A DNA stretch of 64,000 nt. Source: Natronincola peptidivorans. GTDB taxonomy: Bacteria; Bacillota; Clostridia; Peptostreptococcales; Natronincolaceae. Every line of letters begins with the position of its first letter. Position 1 is the first letter of the stretch. The notes under the pieces are model-generated. The model ran no database searches. It saw only the letters and a program-made list of their open reading frames with translations, and was not told the DNA's origin. A program made the position numbers and the translations under genes. Below, in pieces: positions 9,791-19,179 of this stretch. The stretch spans positions 213,785-277,784 of the forward strand of contig NZ_FOHU01000002.1 in assembly GCF_900111615.1 (NCBI RefSeq), written 5' to 3'.

Positions 9791-9858
9791 TGAAATAATT
9801 ATTTGCAAAAAGATAAAAAAAAGGTTATAATAAGTTTAAGAAAACTGCATAGTTTTTT

Positions 9859-9972
9859 CTTCAGGGCAGGGTGAAATTCCCGACCGGCGGTTATAGTCCG
9901 CGACTCGACATTAAGTCGACTGAGCTGGTGAAATTCCAGCACCGACAGTAAAGTCTGGATGGGAGAAGATGT
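9859..9972 (+). promoter_or_regulatory. FMN riboswitch (RFN element)
   Basis: The conserved RFN core is complete: the 5' block GGGCAGGGTGAAATTCCCGA and CCGGCGGT, the central GAGCTGGTGAAATTCCAGCA hairpin, CCGACAGT, and the closing GGATGGGAGAAGAT. This family binds FMN and represses downstream genes. It is followed by an intrinsic terminator and by ribU, so high FMN should cause early termination of riboflavin uptake. Confidence 0.97.
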
Positions 9973-9996
9973 GAAATCATTTTTTGTTGCATTTAT

Positions 9997-10030
9997 ACGC
10001 CTGAAGATATATTATTCAGGCGTTTTATTA
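9997..10030 (+). terminator. Riboswitch expression-platform terminator
   Basis: ACGCCTGAA (9997-10005) pairs with TTCAGGCGT (10015-10023), followed by TTTATTATTT. It sits between the FMN aptamer and ribU and is the likely off-state terminator. Confidence 0.85.
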
Positions 10031-10089
10031 TTTCACAGCACTAATTCTTCCCAATAATTATTTTCATTATAATATTTAGGGAGGTTTTC

Positions 10090-10710
10090 ATGATGGAAAA
10101 CACGTACAAATCATTAAGTTTAAAAAAAGCAAAGGTATTTACCACAAGTAATCTTGTGAAAATGTCAATCTTAGGAGTAATCTCCTATGTACTGATGTTT
10201 ATTCATTTTCCGCTGCCTATGTTCCCTGTATTTTTAAAGATTGATGTAGCGGATGTACCTGCATTGATAGGGGGATTTGCTTTAGGTCCTGTAGCAGGAA
10301 TGCTGATTCAGTTAATCAAAAACTTTTTACACTTAGTCACCAAGACCTCTACCGGTGGGGTAGGAGAATTATCCAACTTTATCGTAGGTACCGCCTATGT
10401 TGTACCAGCAGCCATGATTTATCATATGAAGAAGGATAGAACCCACGCAATCATTGGTGTAATGGTGGGAACTGTAGTGATGGCTCTAGCAGGTGCGCTA
10501 TCTAACTATTATTTAATCATTCCTTTTTACTCAAATTTTATGCCAATAGATGCCATTGTGCAAACGGGAACAGTGATTAACAGTAGGATTGTAGATGTAA
10601 AAACCTTGGTTATCTATGGAATAACGCCATTCAATATTTTTAAAGGACTCTTAATTGCTTTTGTGACATTACTTATCTACAAAAAAATATCTCCAATCAT
10701 AAAGAAATAA
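10090..10710 (+). CDS. ribU: Riboflavin ECF transporter S component RibU
   Basis: RibU is the membrane substrate-binding subunit that captures riboflavin for a shared energy-coupling factor module. The 206-residue protein has about six hydrophobic segments. It carries the family motifs FPVFLKIDVADVPALIGGFALGP (~residues 48-70, the Asp-containing conserved region) and KTSTGGVGELSNF (~residues 96-108). The FMN riboswitch directly upstream independently supports the substrate. The ribosome site GGGAGG is 8 bases before the ATG. A strong terminator follows. The ECF ATPase and T subunits are not in the window. Confidence 0.95.
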   Translation: MMENTYKSLSLKKAKVFTTSNLVKMSILGVISYVLMFIHFPLPMFPVFLKIDVADVPALIGGFALGPVAGMLIQLIKNFLHLVTKTSTGGVGELSNFIVGTAYVVPAAMIYHMKKDRTHAIIGVMVGTVVMALAGALSNYYLIIPFYSNFMPIDAIVQTGTVINSRIVDVKTLVIYGITPFNIFKGLLIAFVTLLIYKKISPIIKK

Positions 10711-10726
10711 TAGACTTCTAAAACCT

Positions 10727-10770
10727 AGTAACCACACGTATGTGCCTATACGTTGTGGTTACTGTTTTTT
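10727..10770 (+). terminator. Terminator after ribU
   Basis: AGTAACCACACGTA (10727-10740) pairs almost perfectly with TACGTTGTGGTTACT (10749-10763) and is followed by GTTTTTT. The convergent dapL gene ends just beyond it. Confidence 0.85.
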
Positions 10771-10779
10771 TCTGCAAAA

Positions 10780-12015
10780 TTATGAAAAAACCAATTTTAG
10801 CTTTAACAATCTTTCCTTGAACAAATGAATTATTCTTTCTTCATCCTCCTTATCCTTAGCCTCAAATGTGACAGACAGCCGTACATAAGGCTCTGGTGTG
10901 TTCCATGGGACAGTGCAGATCTGTGCATGGCTTAACAAATATAGGGAGAAGTCTTCAGCACTTTTAAAAACTACACCATTTTCAGTTCCTTTAGGTATGG
11001 ATAGATAGCAGTAGAAAGTTGCCTTTGGCTTATCTATAGTAAAGCCTACTTCTCTTAGGGCAGTGATAAGAAGATCAAATCTTCTAGAGTAACGTTTGCA
11101 GTTAGATGAAGAAATTTCAGGATGGTTTAAAGCATAAGCACCGGCCTTCTGAATAGCTCGAAACTGTCCAGAATCTGAATTAGCCTTCACGGTACTTAAG
11201 ATACTGATGATTTCAGAATTGCCAGCTGCGAAAGCTATACGCCAGCCAGTCATGTTAAAGGCTTTAGAGAGAGTGTGAATCTCAATCCCTACATCCTTGG
11301 CTCCATCGACGGATAAGAAACTCAAAGGCTTTTCATCATCAAAGACAATGGCAGCATAGGTAGAATCTGCAACGACAACGAGATTGTTTTTATGGGCAAA
11401 CTCTATAATCCTTTTGTAAAAATCTTCGGTGGCCACTTGACCAGTAGGATTATTAGGGTAATTAATATATAAGAGTTTGGAACGATATAAAATAATACTA
11501 GGTATATTAGAAAAATCAGGATAAAAATTATTTGCTTTAGTTAATGGAATACCATAAACAACGCCTCCAAGATACTTGGTATGGGTGGAGATAATGGGAT
11601 AACTGGGCAGGGGAATCAAGGTAATATCTCCGGGATTAATAAAGCATAAGGGCAGCATAGCCAGAATAGATTTTGCTCCGATACCATGGAGAATTTCGTC
11701 ATAAGGATTAAGATTGCTTACACCAAAAACCTTATAAAGATAATCAGCCGCAGCTTGTTGAAACTCCGAGATGCCATTATCGGCATACAATCTGTTTTCA
11801 AGCTTGCCTGCTTCCTTACATAGTACTTCTACAACCTTTTCATCTGCTGCTAAATCCGGCTCTCCAATTCCCATATCAATAAATTCAACATTAGGGTACC
11901 TCTTCATTACCTCTTCCTTTGCTTTTTTAATCCTCATAAACTTATAATCTTGCTTTGCGATATCAAAGCTTTGATCTCTAAAACGGTCAGCAATTAAATC
12001 ATGAATCTTACCCAT
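10780..12015 (-). CDS. dapL: LL-diaminopimelate aminotransferase
   Basis: DapL converts tetrahydrodipicolinate to LL-2,6-diaminopimelate in one PLP-dependent step for lysine and peptidoglycan synthesis. The 411-residue sequence has the class I/II aminotransferase fold with INYPNNPTGQ (~residue 203), VVADSTYAAI (~233) and the PLP-lysine motif TLSKAFNMTGWR (~268-279). The N-terminus (FIDMGIGEPD) and early GIGAKSILAMLP match DapL rather than AspC. The ribosome site GAAAGGAG lies upstream. It is a single gene convergent with ribU. Overlap with other class I aminotransferases is the main alternative. Confidence 0.88.
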   Translation of the reverse strand: MGKIHDLIADRFRDQSFDIAKQDYKFMRIKKAKEEVMKRYPNVEFIDMGIGEPDLAADEKVVEVLCKEAGKLENRLYADNGISEFQQAAADYLYKVFGVSNLNPYDEILHGIGAKSILAMLPLCFINPGDITLIPLPSYPIISTHTKYLGGVVYGIPLTKANNFYPDFSNIPSIILYRSKLLYINYPNNPTGQVATEDFYKRIIEFAHKNNLVVVADSTYAAIVFDDEKPLSFLSVDGAKDVGIEIHTLSKAFNMTGWRIAFAAGNSEIISILSTVKANSDSGQFRAIQKAGAYALNHPEISSSNCKRYSRRFDLLITALREVGFTIDKPKATFYCYLSIPKGTENGVVFKSAEDFSLYLLSHAQICTVPWNTPEPYVRLSVTFEAKDKEDEERIIHLFKERLLKLKLVFS

Positions 12016-12110
12016 AAGCCCTCTCTCCTTTCGAAATGATATGAATCAATTGAGACTTATAGATTATTTTATTCTGATGGAGAGAAAGGTGTTCATTGCA
12101 TATAAAAGAT

Positions 12111-12148
12111 AAAAAAGTAGATCCCATTGTTAGCAGATCTACTTTTTT
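12111..12148 (-). terminator. Terminator of the secreted-protein gene
   Basis: AAAAAAGTAGATC (12111-12123) and GATCTACTTTTTT (12136-12148) form a 13-bp stem with a T-tract on either strand. Its clear user is the minus-strand gene starting at 13227. Confidence 0.85.
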
Positions 12149-12156
12149 CAGCTTAA

Positions 12157-13227
12157 TTATTTTTTTCTAGCGTTTCCGGCATTACCTCTACCTTGATTTC
12201 CGGCATTGCCATTACCATTGCCATTGCTGTTACCTATAGCATTACCATTACCTCTATTGTTTCCAGCAGCCTTTTCTATTGTAGCGGAGGATGCAGCAGC
12301 CTCTTCATCTTCTTGGGGAGTTCCTTCCTCTACCTCTTCTGGCTGAAGGATATTGTCTTTAATGCGGCCCTTCAAGCTTTCTCTTTGCTGCTGCAATTCT
12401 TTTCTGAGGTTTTCTCTCTCAGCCTTACGATTTTCTTGGATGGCTCTTTTTTCTGCTAAAAATTCCTCTTGGATTTGTCTTCTTAATTGCTTTTCCCAAT
12501 CATTACTGTTTTCTAAGAATTCATGGAATTCATTGGCTTCCTTAGCACTTCTTAGTTCAGCCTCTACTTCCTCCATTTCCTTCTCAATTGCTTCCTTTTC
12601 TTCATCGGTCAAATCCTCATTTAAGAGGGCCTCTTGAAGCTCATCCAGCTTTTCTTGTAATGCTGCTAAGTCTTCTTCAGACACTAATTCCCAATCATTT
12701 TCACTGGTTTTTAATTGTTGGCTTAGAATGCGAAGCTCTACTTTACGGATATTTTTTCGGATAGCTGGTTGTGCAACCTCAGGGACACGGTCATAAACGG
12801 ATTGTAATACCAGTAGATTCTTATATAGATTCTCTACCACTTCATCTGTTTCGTCAGAGTTTTTCTCCTCATCATCTAGCTCACCATCATTGGTACCTTC
12901 CTCATCATCCACTGATTGGTCTCCTTCAGTATCCAAATCCTCCGCATACTCTAAATCTTCCTCTAAAGCCTTTAAAATCTCTTCAATCAATGCCTCTAGC
13001 TCATCTTCATCTAAATCCTCTAAATTGAAGTCTGGATTTTCTAGATAATTTCTGATGAAATCAATGTCAATTTCAGTAGATTCCTCTGCGGTCTCTGTGT
13101 CAGTTAAAATGACACTGGATTCCTCCTCCGTTGAGTTTTCACTATTGACTCCCTCACCTGCAAAGGCATACACAGCAGAACCAAGCAGTAAAGATCCACT
13201 GAGGATAAAAGCTAATGTTTTTTTCAT
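12157..13227 (-). CDS. Secreted acidic coiled-coil protein with Gly/Asn-rich tail
   Basis: The 356-residue protein starts with a clear signal peptide (MKKTLAFILSGSLLLGSAVYAFA, likely cleaved before GEG). Residues ~28-135 are strongly acidic (Glu/Asp-rich). Residues ~135-290 are a charged helical region typical of coiled coils. The C-terminus (~315-356) is low-complexity Gly/Asn (NGNGNGNAGNQGRGN) and ends in Arg/Lys. I do not recognise a family with certainty. The composition suggests an exported protein with extended structure, possibly binding cations or wall. The ribosome site AAGGGGG lies 11 bases before the ATG. It is monocistronic between a terminator and a divergent promoter region. Confidence 0.8.
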   Translation of the reverse strand: MKKTLAFILSGSLLLGSAVYAFAGEGVNSENSTEEESSVILTDTETAEESTEIDIDFIRNYLENPDFNLEDLDEDELEALIEEILKALEEDLEYAEDLDTEGDQSVDDEEGTNDGELDDEEKNSDETDEVVENLYKNLLVLQSVYDRVPEVAQPAIRKNIRKVELRILSQQLKTSENDWELVSEEDLAALQEKLDELQEALLNEDLTDEEKEAIEKEMEEVEAELRSAKEANEFHEFLENSNDWEKQLRRQIQEEFLAEKRAIQENRKAERENLRKELQQQRESLKGRIKDNILQPEEVEEGTPQEDEEAAASSATIEKAAGNNRGNGNAIGNSNGNGNGNAGNQGRGNAGNARKK

Positions 13228-13473
13228 GATTTGGTGCCCCCTTTTTCGTTATTTTTTCATTATACTATGCGATAAAGATTTTGAAAAAAGGGGACAGCAT
13301 GTCGAAATAAGTCCAGAGACCTAAGTTTATGTGGAAAAAATTGTATAATATAGAAAGTTGCCTAAACTCTATGTAGATAAAAAAGCAAATTGTGGTAAAA
13401 TAGAGTATGGAGAAGAGGAAAATAATTCATAATGATAAGGGAGCTATAAATATAGATAAAGCGGGTGTTTTCA

Positions 13474-13932
13474 ATGAAATGCATTACAGTTTTTAGTGAA
13501 GAAGAGACAAAAGCTTTAGCAAGAAAGCTAGGGAAAATGACGAAAAATGGAGATGTACTTTGTTTGATAGGAGACTTAGGGACTGGAAAAACAACCTTTA
13601 CAAAAGCCTTTGCTGAGGGGCTGGAGGTAGAGGATTATGTTACCAGTCCTACCTTTACTATACTACAGGAGTACGAAGGAAGATTGCCTCTATACCATTT
13701 TGATGTATATCGCATAAGAGATGTCAATGAGATGCAGGACATCCCTTATGATGAATATTTTTATGGTGATGGTGTAACTATTATTGAATGGGCTCAGCTG
13801 GTGGAAGAAATTCTTCCTAGAGATTATTTAAAGATAACAATAAGGTATCTAGATATAGAGAAAAGGGAGCTTTGTTTTAAAGCCACCAATGAATACTATC
13901 AAAAGCAAATAGAGGAGTTGTTAGAGATATGA
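13474..13932 (+). CDS. tsaE: tRNA t6A37 threonylcarbamoyl complex ATPase TsaE
   Basis: TsaE is the ATPase that works with TsaB and TsaD to put threonylcarbamoyl on A37 of ANN-decoding tRNAs. The 152-residue protein has the Walker A motif GDLGTGKTTFTKAFAEGL (~residues 32-49), the SPTFTILQEY segment and LYHFDVYRI (~72-80), all diagnostic of the family. ATG 13474 is preferred, with GCGGGTG 6 bases upstream; GTG 13465 is an alternative. Its stop overlaps the start of tsaB by ATGA, so the two are translationally coupled. Confidence 0.95.
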   Translation: MKCITVFSEEETKALARKLGKMTKNGDVLCLIGDLGTGKTTFTKAFAEGLEVEDYVTSPTFTILQEYEGRLPLYHFDVYRIRDVNEMQDIPYDEYFYGDGVTIIEWAQLVEEILPRDYLKITIRYLDIEKRELCFKATNEYYQKQIEELLEI

Positions 13933-14639
13933 AGCTATTAGCACTAGATACTTCATCTATCGTGGCTACTGCTGCTGTGCTGAATGGAGAAAAATTAATG
14001 GGAGAATATATTCTAAACCATAAAAAAACCCATTCCCAGAAGCTGATGCCTATGCTGGAGGAAATATTAAAAAGCTGTGAGTTATCCCCTAAGGACATCG
14101 ATGTATTTGGAGTGGCTGTAGGTCCAGGTTCCTTTACAGGTCTGCGGATTGGACTGGCCACTATCAAAGCAATGGCACAGGCCTTGGATAAACCAATGGT
14201 AGGAATCTCTACCCTTGAGGGTCTAGCCTTTAATCTGATATATTGTGAAAAACCCATTTGTCCTATCATCGACGCTCAAAGGGATTTGGTTTATACTGGG
14301 TTGTATCAATGGCAGAATCAACAGCTGACAAGGATAATGGCAGAAGAAGTAATAGACATACATCAACTGATGGCAGTTTTTAAGGAGAAACAGGAAAAAA
14401 TAGTCTTTGTTGGAGATGCCTTGGAAAAGTTTCAAGGACTGATTCAGGAGGAGATGAAGGATTTGGCCGTATTCCCGCCAGCCATTGTCACCATGCCTAG
14501 AGCCTCCTCCATAGGAGAGCTGGCTAGAAGAAAGGCAGAAAAGGCAGAGGTTTCTAAACCAGCTGAGATATTACCCATCTATATGAGAAAATCTCAGGCA
14601 GAAAAACAATGGGAAGAAAAAATGAGAAATGGGAGCTAA
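13929..14639 (+). CDS. tsaB: tRNA t6A37 threonylcarbamoyl complex dimerisation subunit TsaB
   Basis: TsaB is the ASKHA-fold partner of TsaD in t6A synthesis. The sequence opens with LLALDTSSIVATAAVL, has HSQKLMPMLEEIL (~residue 37) and GVAVGPGSFTGLRIG (~62-76), and is 236 residues, the normal size. It overlaps tsaE by four bases and is followed six bases later by rimI, the usual Firmicute order. TsaD is encoded 5.6 kb downstream rather than directly in this operon. Confidence 0.95.
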   Translation: MKLLALDTSSIVATAAVLNGEKLMGEYILNHKKTHSQKLMPMLEEILKSCELSPKDIDVFGVAVGPGSFTGLRIGLATIKAMAQALDKPMVGISTLEGLAFNLIYCEKPICPIIDAQRDLVYTGLYQWQNQQLTRIMAEEVIDIHQLMAVFKEKQEKIVFVGDALEKFQGLIQEEMKDLAVFPPAIVTMPRASSIGELARRKAEKAEVSKPAEILPIYMRKSQAEKQWEEKMRNGS

Positions 14640-14645
14640 GGTTCT

Positions 14646-15095
14646 ATGGAAGGAATAAAAGTCAGAAAAATGGTAGTCAAGGATATCCCCCATGTAGTAG
14701 AGATAGAAAAGAAATGCTTTCCTATCCCATGGACAAAAGGAGCCTTTGAAACAGAGATAAAGAAAAATATGCTGGCTGTTTATGTTGTAGCTGTCTTGGA
14801 TGACAAGGTAGTAGCCTATGGCGGTATGTGGCTGATTGTTGATGAAGGTCATATTACCAATATAGCAGTAGACCCTCAGTATCAGGGAAAAAAAATAGGA
14901 GAAGAAGTCACCAAGGCATTAATTGAAGAGGCCAAGAAGAAAAGGCTGTATCGATTAACCCTTGAGGTTAGAAAATCCAATCATATAGCACAAAAACTAT
15001 ATAATAAGCTGGGATTCATAGCATGTGGTATAAGGCCAGAGTATTATAGCGATAACGGTGAAGATGCCCTTATTATGTGGAAGGAAATAGAGTAA
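14646..15095 (+). CDS. rimI: Ribosomal protein S18 alanine N-acetyltransferase RimI
   Basis: A GNAT acetyltransferase of 149 residues. The start IKVRKMVVKDIPHVVEIEK and FPIPWTKGAFE, the acetyl-CoA loop VDPQYQGKKIGEEV (~77-90), and LEVRKSNHIAQKLYNKLGF (~100-118) match RimI. Known RimI acetylates the N-terminal Ala of S18; the gene commonly follows tsaB in Firmicutes, as here, with a six-base gap. Other GNAT targets cannot be excluded from sequence. Confidence 0.9.
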   Translation: MEGIKVRKMVVKDIPHVVEIEKKCFPIPWTKGAFETEIKKNMLAVYVVAVLDDKVVAYGGMWLIVDEGHITNIAVDPQYQGKKIGEEVTKALIEEAKKKRLYRLTLEVRKSNHIAQKLYNKLGFIACGIRPEYYSDNGEDALIMWKEIE

Positions 15096-15329
15096 AATAA
15101 AGACCCTTTTTATCATCAATATGTGACTAGAATGGGTTTTTTGTAAATAAAAGCATGTTTTCCAGGAAAAATGCTGGAAATTTATTGAAAAAAGTGGTAT
15201 TATTTTATTTGGATTCAATATTGTTAAATAAGAACATAGTAAACTATGTTTAAAATTGTTTCACATACATTTAGGGATTGCAATAAACCCTAAATTATTT
15301 GTTTTTAGTAATATTAGGAGGAGAAAAAA

Positions 15330-16604
15330 ATGGCAAAGGGTAAAGGAAAAGGGAAAAAGAAAAAAATAATTATTGGAGTAATCATCGTAGTTATAGCCAT
15401 TGCCGCCATTGGGGCAAATGCCATCATGAGAGGCAATAATGAGGGATTGGCGGTAGATGTAATGGCACTAGAAAAGGGAGAAATAACCATCACTGTCCCT
15501 GCCAACGGCATCTTAGAGGAAATTGAAAGACAAACAATCTATGCAGAAAACAGCGCAAAGGTACTATCTATCGAGGTAGAAGAAGGAGATTATGTAGCAG
15601 CAGGCCAAGTGTTAGCATTATTAGATGGCGAAGATTTAGAAATACAGATGGCTATAAAGAAGCAAATGCTGGAAATGAATAAAATTGATTTAGCTAGGCT
15701 AGAGAAAAACCAAAAGATTGAACAGGGAAATCGAAATCGACAGATGGATAGTAGCTTGAAGAGAATGGAGGATGCTAAGACGGATCTAGATAGAAATAAG
15801 CAGTTATTTGAGCATGGAGCCATTTCTCAACAGGACTTTAGAAATAGTGAGAGAGACTATGAAGAAGCTGTTAATAGCTATGAAGAACTGCAACAAAAAC
15901 AAGACACCCTTGAATTTGAAATTCAGAAAATGAGAAAAACCATTGCAATCACTGAACTGGAGATTGCTGAAATAGAAAAAAGGATAGAAAAGCAGGAGGG
16001 CAAAATTGTCAGCTCCATCAACGGTGTTGTAACAAATATTCATGTGGAAGAAGGAAGCTTTGTCAACACAGCCAACCCTAGCTTTGTTATTGCTAATATA
16101 GAGGATTTAACCATAGAAATCAATGTGAATGAATATGATATAGCCAAGGTAGAGGTCGGGCAGAAGGTAGAAATCCAAACAGATGCGTTAATGGGTCAGG
16201 TATTTAAAGGAGAGGTTGAAAAAATCGCTCCAGTAGCAAAAAGAGTGTCCACCGGTCAAACCAATGAAACCGTGATTCCCGTTACCATCAAGGTGATCGA
16301 GAGGGATGATTTTTTAAAGCCAGGTTTTTCTGTTAGAACAAGAATCATTAGTCAGAAGAAAGAGGATGTTTTGGTGGTTCCCTTTGACTCCATTATGGTG
16401 GAGCAAAATGGTGCAAAGATGGTTTTTGTTGTGAGGGAGGATACCCTACATAAGATAGAGGTACAAACAGGAATCGAATCAGATTTTGACGTAGAAATCA
16501 TCAGAGGACTAGAAGAAAATGATATGGTGGTTTTAAATCCTTCTATGTTTTTAACAGAAGGAATGAAGGTGACTGTCAATGAAAGACAGCAGGAAGAAAA
16601 ATAA
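15330..16604 (+). CDS. MacA/YknX-type efflux adaptor (HlyD family)
   Basis: The membrane-fusion subunit of a MacAB/YknXYZ-like exporter. A very basic N-terminus (KGKGKGKKKK) precedes one membrane helix (~residues 12-32). A biotinyl-lipoyl-like half (VEEGDYVAAGQVLALLDGEDLE, ~75-96), a coiled coil (~100-215), the second lipoyl half (GKIVSSINGVVTNIHVEEGSFV) and a beta-barrel end (~245-424) follow. It begins a four-gene run, adaptor-permease-permease-ATPase, with an 18-base gap to the next gene. The cargo is unknown; relatives export peptides, lipopeptides or toxins. Confidence 0.9.
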   Translation: MAKGKGKGKKKKIIIGVIIVVIAIAAIGANAIMRGNNEGLAVDVMALEKGEITITVPANGILEEIERQTIYAENSAKVLSIEVEEGDYVAAGQVLALLDGEDLEIQMAIKKQMLEMNKIDLARLEKNQKIEQGNRNRQMDSSLKRMEDAKTDLDRNKQLFEHGAISQQDFRNSERDYEEAVNSYEELQQKQDTLEFEIQKMRKTIAITELEIAEIEKRIEKQEGKIVSSINGVVTNIHVEEGSFVNTANPSFVIANIEDLTIEINVNEYDIAKVEVGQKVEIQTDALMGQVFKGEVEKIAPVAKRVSTGQTNETVIPVTIKVIERDDFLKPGFSVRTRIISQKKEDVLVVPFDSIMVEQNGAKMVFVVREDTLHKIEVQTGIESDFDVEIIRGLEENDMVVLNPSMFLTEGMKVTVNERQQEEK

Positions 16605-16622
16605 GGATAGGGAAGGATTTCT

Positions 16623-17828
16623 ATGAATCTATTAGAAAACATTCAACTGGCTTTTTCTACCATCAGAGCAAATAAAATGCGATCCTTTTTAACCATGCTG
16701 GGAATCATCATAGGCATTGCTGCAGTTGTGGCGATATCAGCTATAGGGAATGGCGGAAGGCATGAAATAGAAAAGAGCATGGAGCAGTTTGGTACCAATC
16801 GGTTGATGATCTATATGAATTGGGAAAAACAAAATGATTTTAGGCTTCGTGATTTTATCAATGATAGAGATATAGAAGCAATCAGTAGAATCGAAGGCAT
16901 TGACGCCATTACCCCCTTATTCGAAGAATGGACCACCATTAGTGCTGAAAATCGGCATGCTGAGATTGTATTGGTGGGAGCCAATCCTGATAGTGAAATT
17001 ATCACCAATGTAGAGGTTTTAAGGGGAAGGTTTATTACACAGCAGGATTTAGACAGTTATAATAATCATATGGTTATCTCTGAAAAGGATGCTCGAGAGC
17101 TTTTTGGCACTATTGAGGTTTTAGGGAAGACGGTTACTGTAAATACCTATAGAGGCCCTGTTGATTTTCGGATTGTAGGAATTGCTAAATATGAAGAAAA
17201 TCTTTTCAGCGGCACTATGAATAACGGTAGAGCTCAAGTCTATGTACCTATCACCACCATTATGAGGGTTTATAATCAAGAGGTATACTATGGTGTGAAT
17301 CTAAAGATTACTCATCAGGAGGATATGGAGAGGATCGGAGAACAAGTTACAAGGCTATTGGAAAGATTGCATAACAATAGAGATATGTATATGGTTTTCA
17401 ATTTAGAACAAATGATACAAGAAGTTGCTGGTGTTATCAATACCATAACCAGTGTGCTAGGTTTTATTGCAGGTATTGCTCTTTTAGTTGGTGGTATTGG
17501 GATTATGAACATCATGCTGGTGTCGGTAAGTGAGAGAATCCGAGAAATTGGCATAAAAAAAGCCATTGGCGCCAAAAGAAGGACGATATTATTTCAATTT
17601 TTAACCGAGTCCTCTATTATCTCCCTTATGGGAGGTATTATTGGTATTATTCTGGGCTTTCTTTTAGGGATGGGGCTTTCCTACCTATTAAAGATGCCTC
17701 CACTGATTAGTGCTAAGGAAGTGGTATTTGCTTCTTTATTGGCCATGACAATAGGAACGGTCTTTGGGGTCTATCCTGCCAATAGAGCAGCTAAGTTGGA
17801 TCCAATTGAGGCCCTTAGATATGAGTAG
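16623..17828 (+). CDS. MacB/FtsX-family ABC permease, first of two
   Basis: A 401-residue permease with one N-terminal helix (MRSFLTMLGIIIGIAAVVAI, ~residues 19-38), a large extracytoplasmic MacB_PCD domain (~45-260) and three C-terminal helices. The LVGGIGIMNIMLVSVSERIREIGIKKAIGAKRR signature (~290-320) is typical of FtsX/MacB permeases. Unlike Gram-negative MacB it has no ATPase domain; that is a separate gene at the operon end. It shares its C-terminal motif closely with the next permease, suggesting a heterodimer. Confidence 0.92.
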   Translation: MNLLENIQLAFSTIRANKMRSFLTMLGIIIGIAAVVAISAIGNGGRHEIEKSMEQFGTNRLMIYMNWEKQNDFRLRDFINDRDIEAISRIEGIDAITPLFEEWTTISAENRHAEIVLVGANPDSEIITNVEVLRGRFITQQDLDSYNNHMVISEKDARELFGTIEVLGKTVTVNTYRGPVDFRIVGIAKYEENLFSGTMNNGRAQVYVPITTIMRVYNQEVYYGVNLKITHQEDMERIGEQVTRLLERLHNNRDMYMVFNLEQMIQEVAGVINTITSVLGFIAGIALLVGGIGIMNIMLVSVSERIREIGIKKAIGAKRRTILFQFLTESSIISLMGGIIGIILGFLLGMGLSYLLKMPPLISAKEVVFASLLAMTIGTVFGVYPANRAAKLDPIEALRYE

Positions 17829-17832
17829 ATAT

Positions 17833-17886
17833 AAAATGAAAAATGAAGAATGAAGAATGAAGAATGAAGAATGAAAAATGAAAAGC
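17833..17886 (+). repeat. Heptamer tandem repeat inside an operon
   Basis: About seven units of TGAAGAA/TGAAAAA occupy most of the gap between the two permease genes. The repeat period is 7 bases, similar to the repeat after flagellin at 3550. The run is noncoding as far as I can see. Confidence 0.7.
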
Positions 17887-17956
17887 AAATTGATTAAGTG
17901 ACATAGGAAAAAGCCGATAGAGCAAGAAGCGTAAATTAGAGTAAGGAGAAGATTTT

Positions 17957-19165
17957 ATGTTGTTAATAGAAACCTTAAGGGTGGCATTACAGAGTATATG
18001 GGCAAATAAAATGCGCTCTAGCTTAACTGTGCTAGGCTTAGTCATAGGTATATTATCGGTGGTGGTGATTACAACCTTGGGAAATGCTGCCCAGGCTGAC
18101 ATGACAAGCGTCTTTGATGCCTATGGAAAAGGAAAGCTAAGTGTTGGTCTTCGACATAATAATGACCGCCCAGCTGTTTATCGAGACTATTTTAGTGATG
18201 AGGATATAACTGCTGTGGGGAGAATGGAAACAGATGTTTTTGCTGTATCTCCGGAGCTTAGCAGATGGATGACGATGTCACATGGCAATAAACAAATGAG
18301 TATAGATATGTATGGAGTAAATCAAAACTATCATGAAGTAGAAACTGTAGACATCATAAGAGGACGTTTTCTTACGGAGGAGGATGTTTTAGGTAGAAGA
18401 AATGTCATGGTAATTGATGAAAAGGCTGCTAGATATCTATTTGGCTCCACTGATTGCATAGGAGAGATTGTCACCTTAACTACAGGGTGGCATACAGTAG
18501 AATTAATGATTATAGGTGTGGATAAGTTGCTGGATTCTGCAATTTTAAACATGGCAATGGGAAATTACGCTTATGGTTATATGCCTATTACCTTGGCTAC
18601 AAGAATGGATTCAATTGACAGATATCCTATGCTTTTACTGCAGGCACAAGAAGGATTAGAGACAAACATAGTAGGAGAAAGGGTGTTAAGTCTATTAGAA
18701 AGAAGAAATAAAGAAAGAGATATGTATCGCGTATATTCCCATGAAGATGACTTAAGTCAAGTAAACGAAGGGATTGGATTTTTAACCTTAACTGTTTCTG
18801 GTATAGCAGGTATATCTCTCTTAGTTGGGGGGATTGGTATCATGAACATTATGCTGGTTTCCGTTACAGAAAGAACGCGAGAAATCGGTATAAGAAAGGC
18901 AATTGGGGCAAAACCATCGGTGATTTTGCTGCAATTTTTAGTAGAGGCTGTTATTCTTTCTTTATTTGGAGGAATATTAGGACTTTCTATAGGAGGCTTG
19001 ATTAGCTTTGGTATTGTTGGAGCATTAGGATTACCCTTTGTCATATCAAAGGGTGCTATCATTATGGCCTTTGTTTTTTCCACCACTGTGGGAATTGTTT
19101 TTGGAGTATATCCAGCAAATAAAGCATCAAAGCTAGATCCTATTGAAGCTTTGAGATACGAATAA
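17957..19165 (+). CDS. MacB/FtsX-family ABC permease, second of two
   Basis: A 402-residue paralogue of the preceding permease with the same layout: N-terminal helix (MRSSLTVLGLVIGILSVVVITTLGNA), an extracytoplasmic domain (~45-265) and three C-terminal helices. It carries LVGGIGIMNIMLVSVTERTREIGIRKAIGAK and ends FGVYPANKASKLDPIEALRYE like its neighbour. It probably pairs with the first permease or forms an alternative complex with the same ATPase. GGAGAAGA lies 8 bases before the ATG. The 128-base gap upstream, filled partly by repeats, is unusual in an otherwise tight operon. Confidence 0.92.
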   Translation: MLLIETLRVALQSIWANKMRSSLTVLGLVIGILSVVVITTLGNAAQADMTSVFDAYGKGKLSVGLRHNNDRPAVYRDYFSDEDITAVGRMETDVFAVSPELSRWMTMSHGNKQMSIDMYGVNQNYHEVETVDIIRGRFLTEEDVLGRRNVMVIDEKAARYLFGSTDCIGEIVTLTTGWHTVELMIIGVDKLLDSAILNMAMGNYAYGYMPITLATRMDSIDRYPMLLLQAQEGLETNIVGERVLSLLERRNKERDMYRVYSHEDDLSQVNEGIGFLTLTVSGIAGISLLVGGIGIMNIMLVSVTERTREIGIRKAIGAKPSVILLQFLVEAVILSLFGGILGLSIGGLISFGIVGALGLPFVISKGAIIMAFVFSTTVGIVFGVYPANKASKLDPIEALRYE

Positions 19166-19179
19166 AAAGAGGTGTTAAG

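Noticed and set aside
15096..15329. Intergenic region after rimI searched for RNA genes or a riboswitch
   Set aside because: Only weak hairpins and A/T-rich sequence are seen; no known motif or clear promoter could be supported.
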